Shown: positions 1-19,149, counted from the first letter of the stretch. The stretch: DNA of 64,000 bases from Chrysomallon squamiferum (GCA_012295275.1 CM022668.1:8727541-8791540), one strand, 5' to 3'. A program made the numbers and translations. Notes: generated by a model not told the origin, from the letters alone.

Positions 1-66
<66 letters not shown>
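1..66. repeat. (GA)n microsatellite at window edge
   Basis: Pure GA dinucleotide array that continues beyond the left edge. It ends about 30 bases before the acceptor of the first visible EGF exon. Confidence 0.97.
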
Positions 67-70
<4 letters not shown>

Positions 71-93
71 CTGTTTAAATATTTTAATTTCAG

Positions 94-6774
<6,681 letters not shown>

Positions 6775-6832
6775 TGTGCACAATATAATTTTTAAGCATA
6801 AAAGAACTGAATACCACAACGAAATTTGACTG

Positions 6833-6838
6833 AATAAA
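6833..6838 (+). terminator. Poly(A) signal AATAAA, receptor gene
   Basis: Canonical hexamer 59 bases after the stop codon. Confidence 0.6.
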
Positions 6839-7039
6839 TATTAACTGAAGTTACTAAAAATGAAATAACATCAAAAATCATGAAGAGTTAAACCTCACTA
6901 ATAACAGATTATGAGACTTGTATTATATAATTTATTGTACAAAATGTATTACTAGCAGTAAAACTAACAGTGTTAATAATGATAGTATTCTTAATGCTAA
7001 TAAAAATAATAATAATAATAATAATACAGGATGTTAGTA

Positions 7040-7306
7040 TGAGTTTCTACTGGTACATATACATGACATGTAACTGGTGTGGGTACAGAAGTAATAATAA
7101 TAAGAACAATAATAATAATAATAATAATACCACTATATTATTATGAGTTTCTACTGGTACATGTAACTGGTGTGGGTACAGAAGTAATAATAAGAAGAAC
7201 AATAATAATAATCTTCCTCGGTGAACATTTTATGAGTTTCTACTCGTAACATTGGTGTGGGTACAAAAGTACTCCCGTGTTACGACTCTCTTCCTCGGTG
7301 AACATT
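7040..7306. repeat. Local duplications of a coding 3' end
   Basis: The stretch ggtgtgggtac-aaaagt inside the minus-strand exon (about 7252-7270) recurs near 7077-7095 and 7162-7180, with flanking gagtttctactggtac. A second short unit, cttcctcggtgaacatt, occurs at about 7213 and 7290. AAT/AATA spacers separate the copies. Confidence 0.75.
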
Positions 7307-7598
7307 TCTCGTAACATTCTCATCACTGGTGTGACACGTGTGTTTCTGTATGGAGTGTCTACTGTAGACATCAGACCCACGTGTCTTCCTATCACTTGTT
7401 TATATTCACTGTCACTTTGAAAACCCTTCTTCATATCACTGACAGTTCTCCACCAGTACAACAGTTTCTCATTGACATCGTCCTCAAGCATGAACACAAC
7501 GTCGGCGTTGTCGTCAATGATGTTGTGTAAATTTTCAGACATTTCTTGTGAAAAGCGTTGAACCATTTCATGTTCAGTAACGTTCGGCAGTTTAGAAT
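7240..7598 (-). CDS. Unrecognised terminal coding exon
   Basis: Open frame of about 118 residues to TAG at 7240-7242. The sequence aattttaag precedes it, giving an acceptor at 7599 and a phase-1 start; an in-frame TAA lies just upstream, so either this is a terminal exon or translation starts at ATG 7566. The composition is protein-like: acidic and helical, with FSQEMSENLHNIIDDN, VVFMLEDDV, LLYWWRTV and MRMLREMFTEEE. I recognise no family. It lacks the features I would expect of a TIR domain. No upstream exon was found on this strand, so it may be a fragment or pseudogene. Confidence 0.5.
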
Positions 7599-7599
7599 C

Positions 7600-8607
7600 T
7601 TAAAATTAGACTACTCGAAATTTTTGATATGAAATCCTGTATTCCTTATGACTTGTACATTAAAATATAGTATAACCATTTCTAAGTTATCATAACTGTT
7701 TGCTAAAAATGTTTTTCAATGGAAATAAAATAATTCTCTCTATATTCCCAAATGTTCTTATTCTTTTTTTATTCCATTTCTGACAGATATCAAAACGATA
7801 AACGTATAAATTTTTTGTTTTGGGTTCTGGGGAGTTGTTTGGGTAGAATATTAGCTTTCAACTTTGTTTTATTCGTGTTTTGATTTGTTTTGTTTTTTTT
7901 TCTTCTGTTTTTTTTTTTTTTGGGGTATGCCTTGTTTGTTTGCTTTTGTTTTGTTTTCATCTACAATTTTCAATTTGTTTGTATTTAGGACGTTTTCTTT
8001 TGATTTGGGAATTTGAACGGGTTGTCAATAAATTCGTATTATTAATGTAAGTATTTTATTGACTTATTTATTTGTTTGCTTCCTTATTTATTTATTTTAT
8101 TTTATTTTTCACTTTTCTTTTTGAAAAATAAATAGAGTTTTTTATTTGCATTAATCCAACAATAAAAAAAGTAAATTTAATATAATTAATTGTCGTGATA
8201 GTTTTGTTTTTTTAAAAAAATAAGAATAGGGCATGAAATTTGTTTTAGTTCCCATCCATCAGTGATTAAGTGACTAGAACGAAAGTCTACAGTGACTGAA
8301 GTCTCCAGTTATTTCCATGGGATATACATAGCAATTACACATTTTAAGATAACAAAGAAAATTTGAGCCAACTTCATGAATATATTTGTTATTCCAATAA
8401 ATGAAAATTATTCTTGGTGTATCATATTATTATTGTTATTTTTATTATTATTTTTTAATCATCATCAAAAAAAAAAAAAATCATTCAACAATTTTTTTTT
8501 CTTTAATTAATTAAACAACAATAATACTATCGTTGTTGTTGTTGCTTGTTGTTGTGTTTTTCTTCTTCTTCTTCTTCTTTATTCTTCTTCTTCTTCTTCT
8601 TCTTAAA

Positions 8608-8652
<45 letters not shown>

Positions 8653-9185
8653 TTACTTCTTTTTTTCCCCACTGGAACGGTTGACCCTGTGAAAATGATG
8701 AAAAAAAATGGATGGTAGACACCTGAGATACAGAATAAAAATTTGTTTTTCGTTGTTGAATGAAATTTTATGACACAGAACTATAAAAAAAAAAAAAAAA
8801 GAATAAAAGAGATTATAGAAGGGGATCGGTAAGTATTTTATTTTATTAATGTAATATGTTGCTAATTCACGTGGCTGGTCTGTCTCTCAGTTCAGAAAAA
8901 TCCATGTGTGGAATCATTCCGATTGTGCAAACAATAAGTAGAATATACTAAAATTAAAACTTTAATAAATATCACATATATCTTCACTATATAAATAGAT
9001 AGATACACACACTCATTTCAGATAATATACAGGAATTATTATCTTTTCTACAGAAATGATTTTGTATGACTAAGAAACAGAATTTGTTTCTATTTAAGTA
9101 CTAACTGAAATGTGAAAATGTAGTAAAGGATTTCACTGCAAGTCAAACAGTCTGCGCTCGCGTTTTGTTCAATATTTTGCCAGAT
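7600..9185. other. Intergenic, low complexity
   Basis: T-rich and AT-rich DNA with (TTC)n at 8567-8605 and (TTA)n at 8613-8652. No gene recognised. Confidence 0.6.
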
Positions 9186-9189
9186 TTCC

Positions 9190-9427
9190 ATGGATCCTAA
9201 GAAAGGACAGTGCTGAGAAGTAGAAGCGGATGATGTCGATTGAATTAAAGCATCAAACCATTAAAAAACATGAGATTGGTGTCTGTGTATTCAACATGGC
9301 TAGGCAGTACGAGCGTAGTATTTTTAAGATATGTATCATACTGAAGCAGAATGATTCGATCAAGGCTTTTAACTTTTATTCCAAAGGCGTTGAAATAATT
9401 TTAAACTGCAGACCTCTGAATCCGTGA
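9190..9427 (+). pseudogene. Tigger/pogo transposase N-terminal fragment
   Basis: ATG at 9190 starts MDPKKGQC and is then broken by a stop. A second frame reads IKKHEIGVCVFNMARQYERS, then CIILKQNDSIKA and SKGVEII. This is the pattern of the CENP-B/pogo-type helix-turn-helix at the start of Tigger transposases (ELKxxIIKKHExGxxVxxLARQYxRSxSTI, ILKxKDxIKA). Frameshifts, the early stop and the absence of a DDE domain show decay. Confidence 0.75.
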
Positions 9428-9620
9428 AACTACGGAGAAATCCTAACACTGTTTTATTTTTTTTTGACAAAACTAATTTATTTTTTTATTTATCTTTTAT
9501 TTATTTTTTTTTACATTATTTTTTTTATTGTATACATTTTTTTTATTCAGAAACACGTTAAAAAAAAAATTGTTGGTTTTTCGTGGCTGGAACGACTTTT
9601 TTAAGTTAATTTGATTAGGT

Positions 9621-9677
9621 AAAATTGAGTTGCGAGCTCGGTCACGGAAGGAGTTAAACTCACAAGTCAAGGTACCA
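9621..9677. mobile_element. Tigger-like terminal repeat
   Basis: Read on the minus strand this gives ggtaccttgacttgtgag, then a gttccgtgacc-like block and cgagctcgcaactcaattt. That resembles the 'ACCTTGACTTACGAG...GAGCTCGCAACTC' inverted terminal repeats of Tigger elements as I recall them. The matching left end was not found, so the element is truncated or internally deleted between 9430 and 9620. Confidence 0.6.
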
Positions 9678-9689
9678 AATGTATTTTTG

Positions 9690-10699
9690 TTGCTGAAGTT
9701 GTTACTTCTTTTATTATTTGAATTTTTTACTTTTTTTTTATTCATAATCTGCATCATTGTCCTAATCTAATTATTAATACTTTTACTGTATACTACCTAC
9801 TACTTCTACTATTACGAATGTGCTGTTGTTGCTGTTGTTGTTGTTGTTGTTTAAAATCCTTTATTTTAACATAAAAGTTATTTTTCTACAGAAACAAAAA
9901 ATGATTCATTGTTTCAGTTGCGGTTGTTTTAATAAAATAAAGAGTTATTTCCCTTGTATTCCGCCAGAGCAGATGTACTTCTTTCTTCTACTTTACATAA
10001 GCTATAGCACTAGTTAACTCCGATTCTGATTAAAACAGCAGTTATTAACAAATTCAGCACTGTCCTGGACTATTAAACAAAATATTCCAAGAAATTCACT
10101 GGCAATCTTTAAGAAAACAAATAAAAAAAGGGTTCTTAGAAATGTACTGTCATCTTGAGTAATAAAACTAAATGTTATAAGAAATTCTCTGTCGGACTAG
10201 ATATAAAAATGTTCTAACAAATTAACTCTCAGCTTGATTTTTAGCATAAAATATTCTGCGAAATTCAGTACTGGCTTGTATTATAAAACAAAGGATTGAA
10301 GCAAATTCATTGTCATTTTATAAAGGTCTGACAAATTCACTGACGATGGTGTCACATATTTGCATACACTCCCATAGATTCCACATAAAGAAAAGTCAGC
10401 CGACAGAATAATTTGAAATTTTACTGAAAAACAAAATAAACAGTCATTTAATTAACACTTCAAAAATGTGTTTATATATATATATATATATATATCTTTA
10501 GCTATATTATGCTTAACATTACTAATTTAAATACATTGGATTACATTATTAGATTATAAAAAATATACAAAAGGAAACTCACCGAACTTTTTGAAATAAT
10601 TTGTTTATTTATTTATTTCATTTTAGTTCATCTATATATTTATTTAAAAAAAGACAAACTACTGAATTAATAATAATAATAGCAGTTGTTGTTGTTGCG

Positions 10700-10730
<31 letters not shown>

Positions 10731-10940
10731 CAGCAGTAGTAGTAGTAATAGTAGTAGCAGTAGTAGTAGTAGTAGTAGTAGTAGTAGCTGTAGTGCAGCA
10801 ATAGTGGTATCAATAGTATTAGAGTAGTGGTTGTAGTAGTAGCTGTTTTTCTTGTACTAGTAAGGTAGTAGGGGTAGTAATGGTTGTATTTATAACATAC
10901 CTCTGTGAACTGAGTTTTCGGTAGAATATTTTGAAACCGA
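9690..10940. other. Intergenic, AT-rich with (GTA)n
   Basis: Unique AT-rich sequence with poorly conserved 'aaattcactg' style reiterations (10020-10340), a TA run near 10470 and a (GTA)n/(TAG)n array at 10699-10795. No gene recognised. Confidence 0.6.
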
Positions 10941-10950
10941 TCTGGCTTCC

Positions 10951-12580
10951 TAGCGATAATAAAATTACTGTTAAAACACAAAGCCAATGTAAACAGTTTA
11001 GACAAAGAACAGAATAGTCCTCTGTACTACGCTTGTCTTGCTGCGGACGTTTCTACAGTGAAAGAACTCTTGAAATCTGGAGCAAAGCCTGAGGTAAAGA
11101 ACAAAGAAGGATTAATTCCTTTGCATTTAGCCGTATTGGGAGGCATGGACTTAATGGTATATCTAGTTAACAGCGGAGCAGACATAAATAGTCGAGACAA
11201 TTTAGGTCGGTCTGTCTTGCTCACAGCAGTATGTATAACAGGGAAAAACAATCGAAATATCTCGTTAGTCAGGGAGCCGATGTAAACACACCTGATGACA
11301 GCGGACAGACGGCTATGACACTCGCTGCAGAAAAAGGGTCATGTACTCTTCTCAAAATGTTACAAGAAGCTGGAGGAAATGTCAACCATCAGGACCTAAC
11401 GGGACTAACACCTTTACATTTAGCTACACTTAACCAACACGCGGATAGCGTATCAACATTACTGGAACTAAAGGCGGATCCTCATCTGCTGGACAACAAT
11501 GGACTGACTTGCTTACATCATGCAGCCATTCGTCAAAATCTGGACGTACTTCAAGCACTACTGGACAATGAGGTGAATCCAGACTGTGTCGATTCTAACA
11601 ACCAAACAGCTCCTTACTACGCCAGGATGGCAGGATTAGACAAAAATGTTGAGTTACTTTTGAACAAAGGCAGTTCACCTAAATGGAGAAACAAAAAAGG
11701 AAAGACTCCATTACACCTGGCAGCAGAGGTCGGTGCATTGCATCTGATGGACAAGTTTCTCAAGGCAGGCGCAGATATTAACTGTGAATACGACAGCGGA
11801 ATCATTCCGCTCATCAGCGCCTGCTCAGTTGGCAAGAAAGACTCTGTCAATTTTCTGCTGGACAAAGGCGCTGACCCGAATTACGGAGACGGTCATTACA
11901 CAGCAATGCATGTTGCGGCATTCTTTCATCACAAAGAAATCTTACAAACTCTTCTAGCCAGAGGAGGACGAGTCACTGTTACGTCAAGCGAGGGGGACAG
12001 TCCACTTCATTTTGCAGTTGAGTATAAGATACATGATGTGACAGGATATATGCATGATTTTCTGAAGACGTTAAGTTCGTCAGACGGCTCATTATACGAC
12101 ATGCTCGAAGCCCTCACAGTGCTTAGTTCACAAGAAGCAGGGATAGATGAATCAGCTCGGCTGAAAGATTTTAAAACACCTACGACAGTTAATCAGACGA
12201 GTGACCAAACCATTACATCTTGTAATGTAGTCGACGTCATCCTTGAAAATGGATGCTGCGTTAACCTTCGTAACAAAGCTGGACAGACAGCAGCACATAT
12301 TTGTGTAAGATACAACCAGCCAGAAAATTTGATAATGCTGTTAATGAAAGGTGCTGATGTAACCATTCTAAACAACGACGGCAACTCCGTTCTCCACGAA
12401 GCAGTAGCGAGGGCCCAAGTGTATACTGTGGGTGTTCTGTTGGCTGATGGTGTGGCTGATGTAGCAAACGCTGCAGGTTTTACCGCTTGTGATGTGGCTA
12501 AAACTATGTTAAAATCTTGTGACGATGAAACAGGTCAGATAGCTTACACACAAATACTTTCTATGTTTGAATGTAAATAA
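10951..12580 (+). pseudogene. Ankyrin-repeat protein, one frameshift
   Basis: Continuous ankyrin repeats from about 10951 (after ttcctag, phase 1; reads IIKLLLKHKANVN) to TAA at 12578-12580. Around 14 repeats show the G-x-TPLHLA-A, LL-x-GADIN pattern (TPLHLATLNQHAD, TPLHLAAEVGALHL). At about 11231-11236 the frame changes: the first frame ends GRSVLLTAVC and the next resumes YNREKQSKYLVSQGADVN, exactly where a repeat should continue, so one base is missing. Downstream, 449 codons are open. An in-frame TGA lies upstream at about 10930 and no initiator ATG is seen, so a 5' exon or a decayed start is implied. It is either a young pseudogene or a real gene with an assembly indel; the long intact frame leaves both open. 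Confidence 0.75.
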
Positions 12581-12810
12581 AAGTTATCTATATATCGTAC
12601 AATAATAATAACTTTTACACAAATACTTTCTATATTTGATTTTAAATAAAAGTTATCTATATATCGTACAATAATAAACTTTTACACAAATACTTTCTAT
12701 AACTGAATGTAAATAAAAGATACGTATATATATTGTACAATAATAATAACTTTTTGAAAAAATGCTGTCTATATTTGAAACTAAATAAAGGTATTATTTT
12801 TAAATATTAT
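12545..12810 (+). repeat. Tandem duplication of ankyrin stop and poly(A) signal
   Basis: The segment from tacacacaaatactttcta through the stop, AAATAAAAGTTA, tctatatatcgtacaataata is repeated about 60-75 bases apart, with starts near 12545, 12615, 12682 and a divergent fourth near 12752. Each copy retains an AATAAA. Confidence 0.85.
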
Positions 12811-13880
12811 ACAGTAAAGATAACTTACTTTTGAATCTAAATAAAAGTTATATTTTAAAAAAAACATTAATGATATATTTCAATCTATAGAAGTCTTATT
12901 CCAAAATAATGTACAGAAAAAACATTCCTGATATTTGTTGTTTTGTTGTTGTTTTCTAAATATAATTTGTATGCTTAACAGTTTTTAATAATAAAGGAAA
13001 CTTTAATGAGCTGAACATCTCTGTTTAAAAACCACGGATTTCATTTCTATAGATCTAGCTAGATTATTGTAACAATTATCTGTGTTATCTTGTGTGTGCT
13101 AATCTATTATGCCACGCGTGTCAAAAATAATAAAGAATAATAAAAACAACCCTATTACTTCGCACACTTACGTCGTTTATCGTTTAAAACTAATTCCAGT
13201 TATTGTTATCCCGTATAAATATGACAACATCGATTTCCAGGGGGTTGCTCCGAACCAGATTATCCGATTAACTTTGACGATAATCCCCTAATGTTAATCC
13301 CTTTGGTATTGTAAACAGACAGCTAATAATCTAAACGTGCGAATGAACCTCTGTAACCTGTTTTTGTAAATAGACTCGTCCAGGTAATTAATCCCCGTCT
13401 TTACTTTTACCTGTTCAATCAGTACATTTTATTTAGTGCGCACGGTAAAGCAAAAATTCTGGTAAGACATTTCATTTTTTCTTTACTTATTAATATTTTC
13501 ATTATATTTTAAAGAGTCCTTGTTTATATTTTGTTTAATTTCGAGTGGTTGATGTTTTTCATTCGTCGTACTTTATTTATTTATTTATTTATAATTACTG
13601 TTTAATTAATAATAAATATATGAAGACCATGCATTTAAAATTTAAATGTTCATTCTCAAATGATTTAATTTGTGATGGGCATTTTTATATCATCATCATC
13701 ATTTTTTTATTCATTTATTTATAATTACTGATTTATTAATACTTAATATATCAAGTCCTAACATTTATAATTTAAATGTCCGTTATCAAATAATTTATGT
13801 GACTGATATTTTTATATCCCTGAAACAACAAGATCGACTTCGGCTCCATAACGAAAACAGATTTTTAACGTTAGACTTTG

Positions 13881-13949
<69 letters not shown>

Positions 13950-14220
13950 TATCTATTTATTTACTTCATTGTTGCGTTGCTCTTTTCTCTGTGTATGTGT
14001 GTGTGCGTGCGTGCGTGTGTGTGTGTTTTCTTTTTTTTTTTTTTTCATTTTTTGGAGAGATACTATTTTGAGAATTTATTTTCTTAAAGCTGTTTTCTTA
14101 AAACGTCACGATATTTGCTAACCTTTAAAATAATTATTCAATAATTGTTTGACAACATGTTCTAATAACTAATTCTATTCTTACTCACACGCACGCACAC
14201 ACGCTTAAACTACGTAACAT
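12811..14220. other. Intergenic, mostly AT-rich
   Basis: Non-repetitive AT-rich DNA, with more mixed composition at 13080-13480. A (TTA)n array lies at 13879-13946 and a (GT)n stretch near 13990-14025. No gene recognised. Confidence 0.6.
13632..13880. repeat. Dispersed repeat, two tandem copies
   Basis: A unit containing 'tttaaatgt-cgttatcaaat', 'gatatttttatatc' and 'aacaagatcgacttcg' occurs at 13766-13880. A partial copy lies just upstream at 13632-13692 and another full copy at 16178-16294. Confidence 0.75.
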
Positions 14221-14334
14221 GGTGTGCCCGGGTTATGCAAACACTTTTCTTCACCGTTCTGTATGAAACTTCTAAGCCTCCTAGCTAAACTTAATCCTTT
14301 GGCTTTTCATTCGATAGAGTTATCCTCTCTTGTT

Positions 14335-14342
14335 CGCGCATG
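14335..14342 (+). promoter_or_regulatory. NRF1-like motif upstream of candidate first exon
   Basis: GCGCATGC lies about 12 bases before the ATG at 14354, in an otherwise AT-rich setting. It resembles the core NRF1 site GCGCATGCGC. Function is inferred. Confidence 0.35.
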
Positions 14343-14353
14343 CTCAGCTAAAC

Positions 14354-14400
14354 ATGGCCGGACAGCGGTTAACAGTGGTCATATTTCTAGTCACTTGGAA
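14354..14400 (+). CDS. Candidate signal-peptide first exon
   Basis: ATG in good context (aaacATGG) encodes MAGQRLTVVIFLVTW and ends AA|gtgagt, a strong donor, in phase 2. It joins in frame to the Ly6 exon at 21284 (AA|A ACG GGT AAC ATG), which would extend that protein by 19 residues. It could instead belong to another gene or be non-functional. No transcript evidence. Confidence 0.35.
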
Positions 14401-14770
14401 GTGAGTTTTTTTAAGTGGTTGGACTGTACGTGTTTATCGTTCCATATTGTGTTGGAAAAAGTCGAGCTTGTTTTGATCAAAAGACTTATGGAAATTTAGT
14501 CAAGAAGAGAGGATTGCGAAAACTGGGTTCAGAGAAAACAAAAGTTAAAGGTAATTTTTTTTTTTTTTCGATAAATCATATGTTTTCAGAATCGAGTTTT
14601 GTTACCTAAATTACTGCAGCAAATTTCTTGTGATATAAATTATTTGGAGATTTCTAGGTGATATTTCCATGATATCTGATTATTTTTAATGTCTCAGTCT
14701 GGGATTTTTTTTTTTTTTTTTTTTTTTATCCTCTCTCAATATCTTTATCTCGTTAATAATTTAACTTTAC

Positions 14771-14775
<5 letters not shown>

Positions 14776-14865
<90 letters not shown>
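14776..14865. repeat. (CT)n microsatellite
   Basis: About 90 bases of pure CT, preceded by a poly-T run at 14706-14728. Confidence 0.97.
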
Positions 14866-14868
<3 letters not shown>

Positions 14869-15019
14869 AGATATAATTCTGACTTATATTATTGTTTATA
14901 TAATTTCATCTTGTGTTTATGCTCGTTAAACTAGAACAGAGTTGCTTTAATACACATCAGAGAGTTGATTTATCGAAATTTTTCAGATTAAAAACACAAG
15001 TACCAGTTTCTTGTTAATT

Positions 15020-15166
<147 letters not shown>

Positions 15167-15314
15167 ACAGTATGTTTACGGTTGCATACATACAATGAAA
15201 AGCTCTTGGCGATACTGATTCAGCCTTGTAACGAGTACCACACATTAAACACCTCTATTCAGCTTGCTTTCAATTCGCATTCTCAATCTTATTTCCTGCT
15301 TTAAAGTGCAGGTG

Positions 15315-15328
15315 GCGCCCCCTGATGG
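15315..15328 (-). promoter_or_regulatory. CTCF-like motif 1
   Basis: On the minus strand CCATCAGGGGGCGC matches the vertebrate/fly CTCF core CCASYAGRKGGCRS at 13 of 14 positions. It lies in a GC-rich patch within AT-rich DNA. Binding is inferred. Confidence 0.45.
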
Positions 15329-15338
15329 GATTAACTAA

Positions 15339-15352
15339 CAACTAGGTGGCGT
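15339..15352 (+). promoter_or_regulatory. CTCF-like motif 2
   Basis: CAACTAGGTGGCGT on the plus strand matches the same core at 12 of 14 positions, 10 bases from motif 1 and in the opposite orientation. Confidence 0.4.
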
Positions 15353-15369
15353 GTTATAGTGGGAACAGA

Positions 15370-15715
15370 TTCATTATTTGTTAGTGTCGAATACAAATCT
15401 TCAGTGCAGCTACAACAAACAAGTATAAAGAGGAAAACATTAGGTTTGACAATCGGCGGTTATTCATTGTCGTTTCCAGTCGATGGCTTTTGACACTTTA
15501 AATATTTTTATTCCAGTTTAAGTGCCCTAGGGCATGTTTTTCAGATGCTAAGGGTTAACATACCGGTAAACTTGGAACAATATTCTGTTGTTATTTTAAA
15601 CAATAATGTGTGAAACATCAATGAAACACGTTGTCAACGCTCTCGGAATCGTTCGGTTAAGAACAGGGACCACAAAATTGATAATTAATTTTACTGACTA
15701 AAATAAATAACTTTT

Positions 15716-15762
<47 letters not shown>

Positions 15763-16015
15763 TTTGTTTGTTTGTTTCTTTATTTATTTGTTTATTTATT
15801 TGTTTATTATCAATTATTCTTATATATTTTTGTATTTTATTTTTATTTTTCAATTATTTTAGTTTATTCATTCATTCCCTGCAAATTTCCAATAGAAATT
15901 TTATTTTTCAAGATGTGTCATTCCGCTAATTTAATTAAATTAGATTTATTATTACTATGTTAGTACTGTTTCTTTCTTCATCTAATTATCATCATCATTA
16001 TTATTATTCTTACTA
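15370..16015. other. Intergenic or intronic, no gene seen
   Basis: Mixed sequence to 15690, then (TTTA)n at 15716-15765 grading into TTTG, and T-rich DNA. No coding signal. Confidence 0.6.
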
Positions 16016-16018
16016 TCA

Positions 16019-16020
<2 letters not shown>

Positions 16021-16068
<48 letters not shown>
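16021..16068. repeat. (ATT)n microsatellite
   Basis: Sixteen or so ATT units. Confidence 0.95.
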
Positions 16069-16069
<1 letters not shown>

Positions 16070-16177
16070 GAACGTACTACCAAACTGTAAAAAACTCCCA
16101 CATATATATATAAAGCAATGAAAAAAAGAAGGCTTTAATGAAAGAAAAGAAAAAAGCTGATAAATGTAATCAATACA

Positions 16178-16294
16178 CTGGAAATTTAAATGTCCATTAT
16201 CAAATAACTTCGTGACGGATATTTTTATATCACTGAAACAACAAGATCGACTTCGACTCCACAACGAAAACTGGTTTATACCGTCAGCCTTTGA
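16178..16294. repeat. Dispersed repeat, third copy
   Basis: Matches 13766-13880 along its length (tttaaatgtccattatcaaa, gatatttttatatc, aacaagatcgacttcg, aacgaaaac), with scattered substitutions and a shared 'tttgat' end. Confidence 0.8.
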
Positions 16295-16528
16295 TCCTAT
16301 TATGGGATCCTGCCCTACTTCCGCTTTCCACCTGGCTCGTGCAGTCTCGCGCCTTTCTCCGCCAAAGTGATTTACACGACACTTTTAAAGAATTAAGTTA
16401 ATCTTGTTGGAAGTGCTATTTCCTACACAACGAAGTATTTTTATCTGTTTAGCATTTTCTTTTTTTGTTATTTTTATCTCTGCTTTATTGGTTTTGCTGT
16501 TGTTGTTCTTCTTCTTCTTATTATTATT

Positions 16529-16532
<4 letters not shown>

Positions 16533-16587
<55 letters not shown>
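16533..16587. repeat. (CT)n microsatellite
   Basis: About 55 bases of CT. Confidence 0.95.
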
Positions 16588-16590
<3 letters not shown>

Positions 16591-16886
16591 CTTATCTTTA
16601 TTTTATTGTAGTTTTCAAGAGCAGTTCGTCTGGTAAACTGAAATACAACACGGAGGCGCTGACGTTGTTTTATTACTTTATTTAAATGAATTCCGACGCT
16701 TTTAACTAGAATTAGTCTTTTATGCACTGAGTCGTTGAGACTGGTGTATCTCAGTGTGGCCCGTTTTGTTGTTCACTGGTACAAGTAGACAGGTTAGTTT
16801 TTGTTATGTGAAAGATATTAGTGTTATAGCTGTCTGTCTGTATATCTATCTGTTTATGTGTCTGTATCAGCTATCTCTCTAGATGT

Positions 16887-17830
<944 letters not shown>

Positions 17831-17836
17831 CATAAC

Positions 17837-17837
<1 letters not shown>

Positions 17838-17909
<72 letters not shown>
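17838..17909. repeat. (AAT)n microsatellite
   Basis: About 24 AAT units. Confidence 0.96.
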
Positions 17910-19085
17910 TGCAATCTGAGGATAGATCCTACACATTATAGCACTTCAGGTCCGCGCTTCAACCATTTTGATGCGACTCTTTAAATTAAAGCAAAAACTC
18001 AAAAATAATTATTATTATGCAGCAAGAACAAAAGACAAGCAATAATAATCAGTAATAATAACCATGGAAACGGCACGAAGTTTTGAAAATAACTTTGAGA
18101 CAATTAAAATGCATTCTAAGAGTAGATAATTATTAATGTCCAATGTCACAAGGGAATGCGTTTAAAACGAAAACAGCGCAGACGAGAATCTACTGTAATC
18201 AGATACCTACACGAACCGCAATGAACCCGTTTTATAGCACCTTGAAGTTTTGCATTACCGTCATTAAAAAAAAAAAAAAAAAAAAAAAAATTTAAACTAC
18301 TAGTGCATTATAATGGAAGACTGAGATGAATAAATATATGTCTGTCGTCTGTGTGTCTGTCTCCAAGTCTGGGTCTATCAGTCCGCTCGCCGTAGTTGTA
18401 AGATATTTATGTAACATCGAAAATATAAAAAAAATAAAAATATTGTAACATGAAGTTTGAAGTCATAAAAGTGGATTTTCAAATAAGTATATATAAACAT
18501 TCATATACTGCAAAGAGACACACACAAACACGCACACACACAGATACACATATTTTACATAGCGCACATGCAGGATAACACAACAAAAAATACACGCACG
18601 CACGTGTATGCGCGCATGCACAAAAATATATCTTATTTGGTCAAATTCTCTAACAAAATAACCACTGCTGTTACATTTATTAAAGTAACGGGAAGACATT
18701 TATTAAAGTAATGCTAGATACAGGTTAGATATATGCTGTTGTTTAATATGAGTGGATATACTGAGATTTTTAATTAAAACAGGGACAGGCAGGTGCATGT
18801 AAATATACCTTTATTTACATATATATGTATAGTCACATGTACAAACACGTATATTCGTAGATTAAAGACAATAACAATAAATACATTTTAGAAAAAGAAT
18901 ATATAATAATAGTAAAAATTGCTTATACTATACAGATACAGTTTAATGCGTTTTTTAGTTGTTGTTGTTTTTTTGTTGGATTTTCTTTTCCTTTTTCTTA
19001 TGTTTTATATATATTTAAAATTTATTTATTATTTTTTCGTCTCACTAACTAAATAAGTTTGCCCTGACTTTCTGCAGCTTTCACA
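17910..19085. other. AT-rich, no gene seen
   Basis: Mixed sequence with a poly-A run (18268-18290) and CA-rich stretch around 18520-18610. No coding signal recognised. Confidence 0.6.
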
Positions 19086-19086
19086 G

Positions 19087-19089
<3 letters not shown>

Positions 19090-19143
<54 letters not shown>

Positions 19144-19149
19144 CTCTCT
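19090..19149. repeat. (CT)n microsatellite, interrupted once
   Basis: About 60 bases of CT with one TTCT interruption. Confidence 0.95.
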
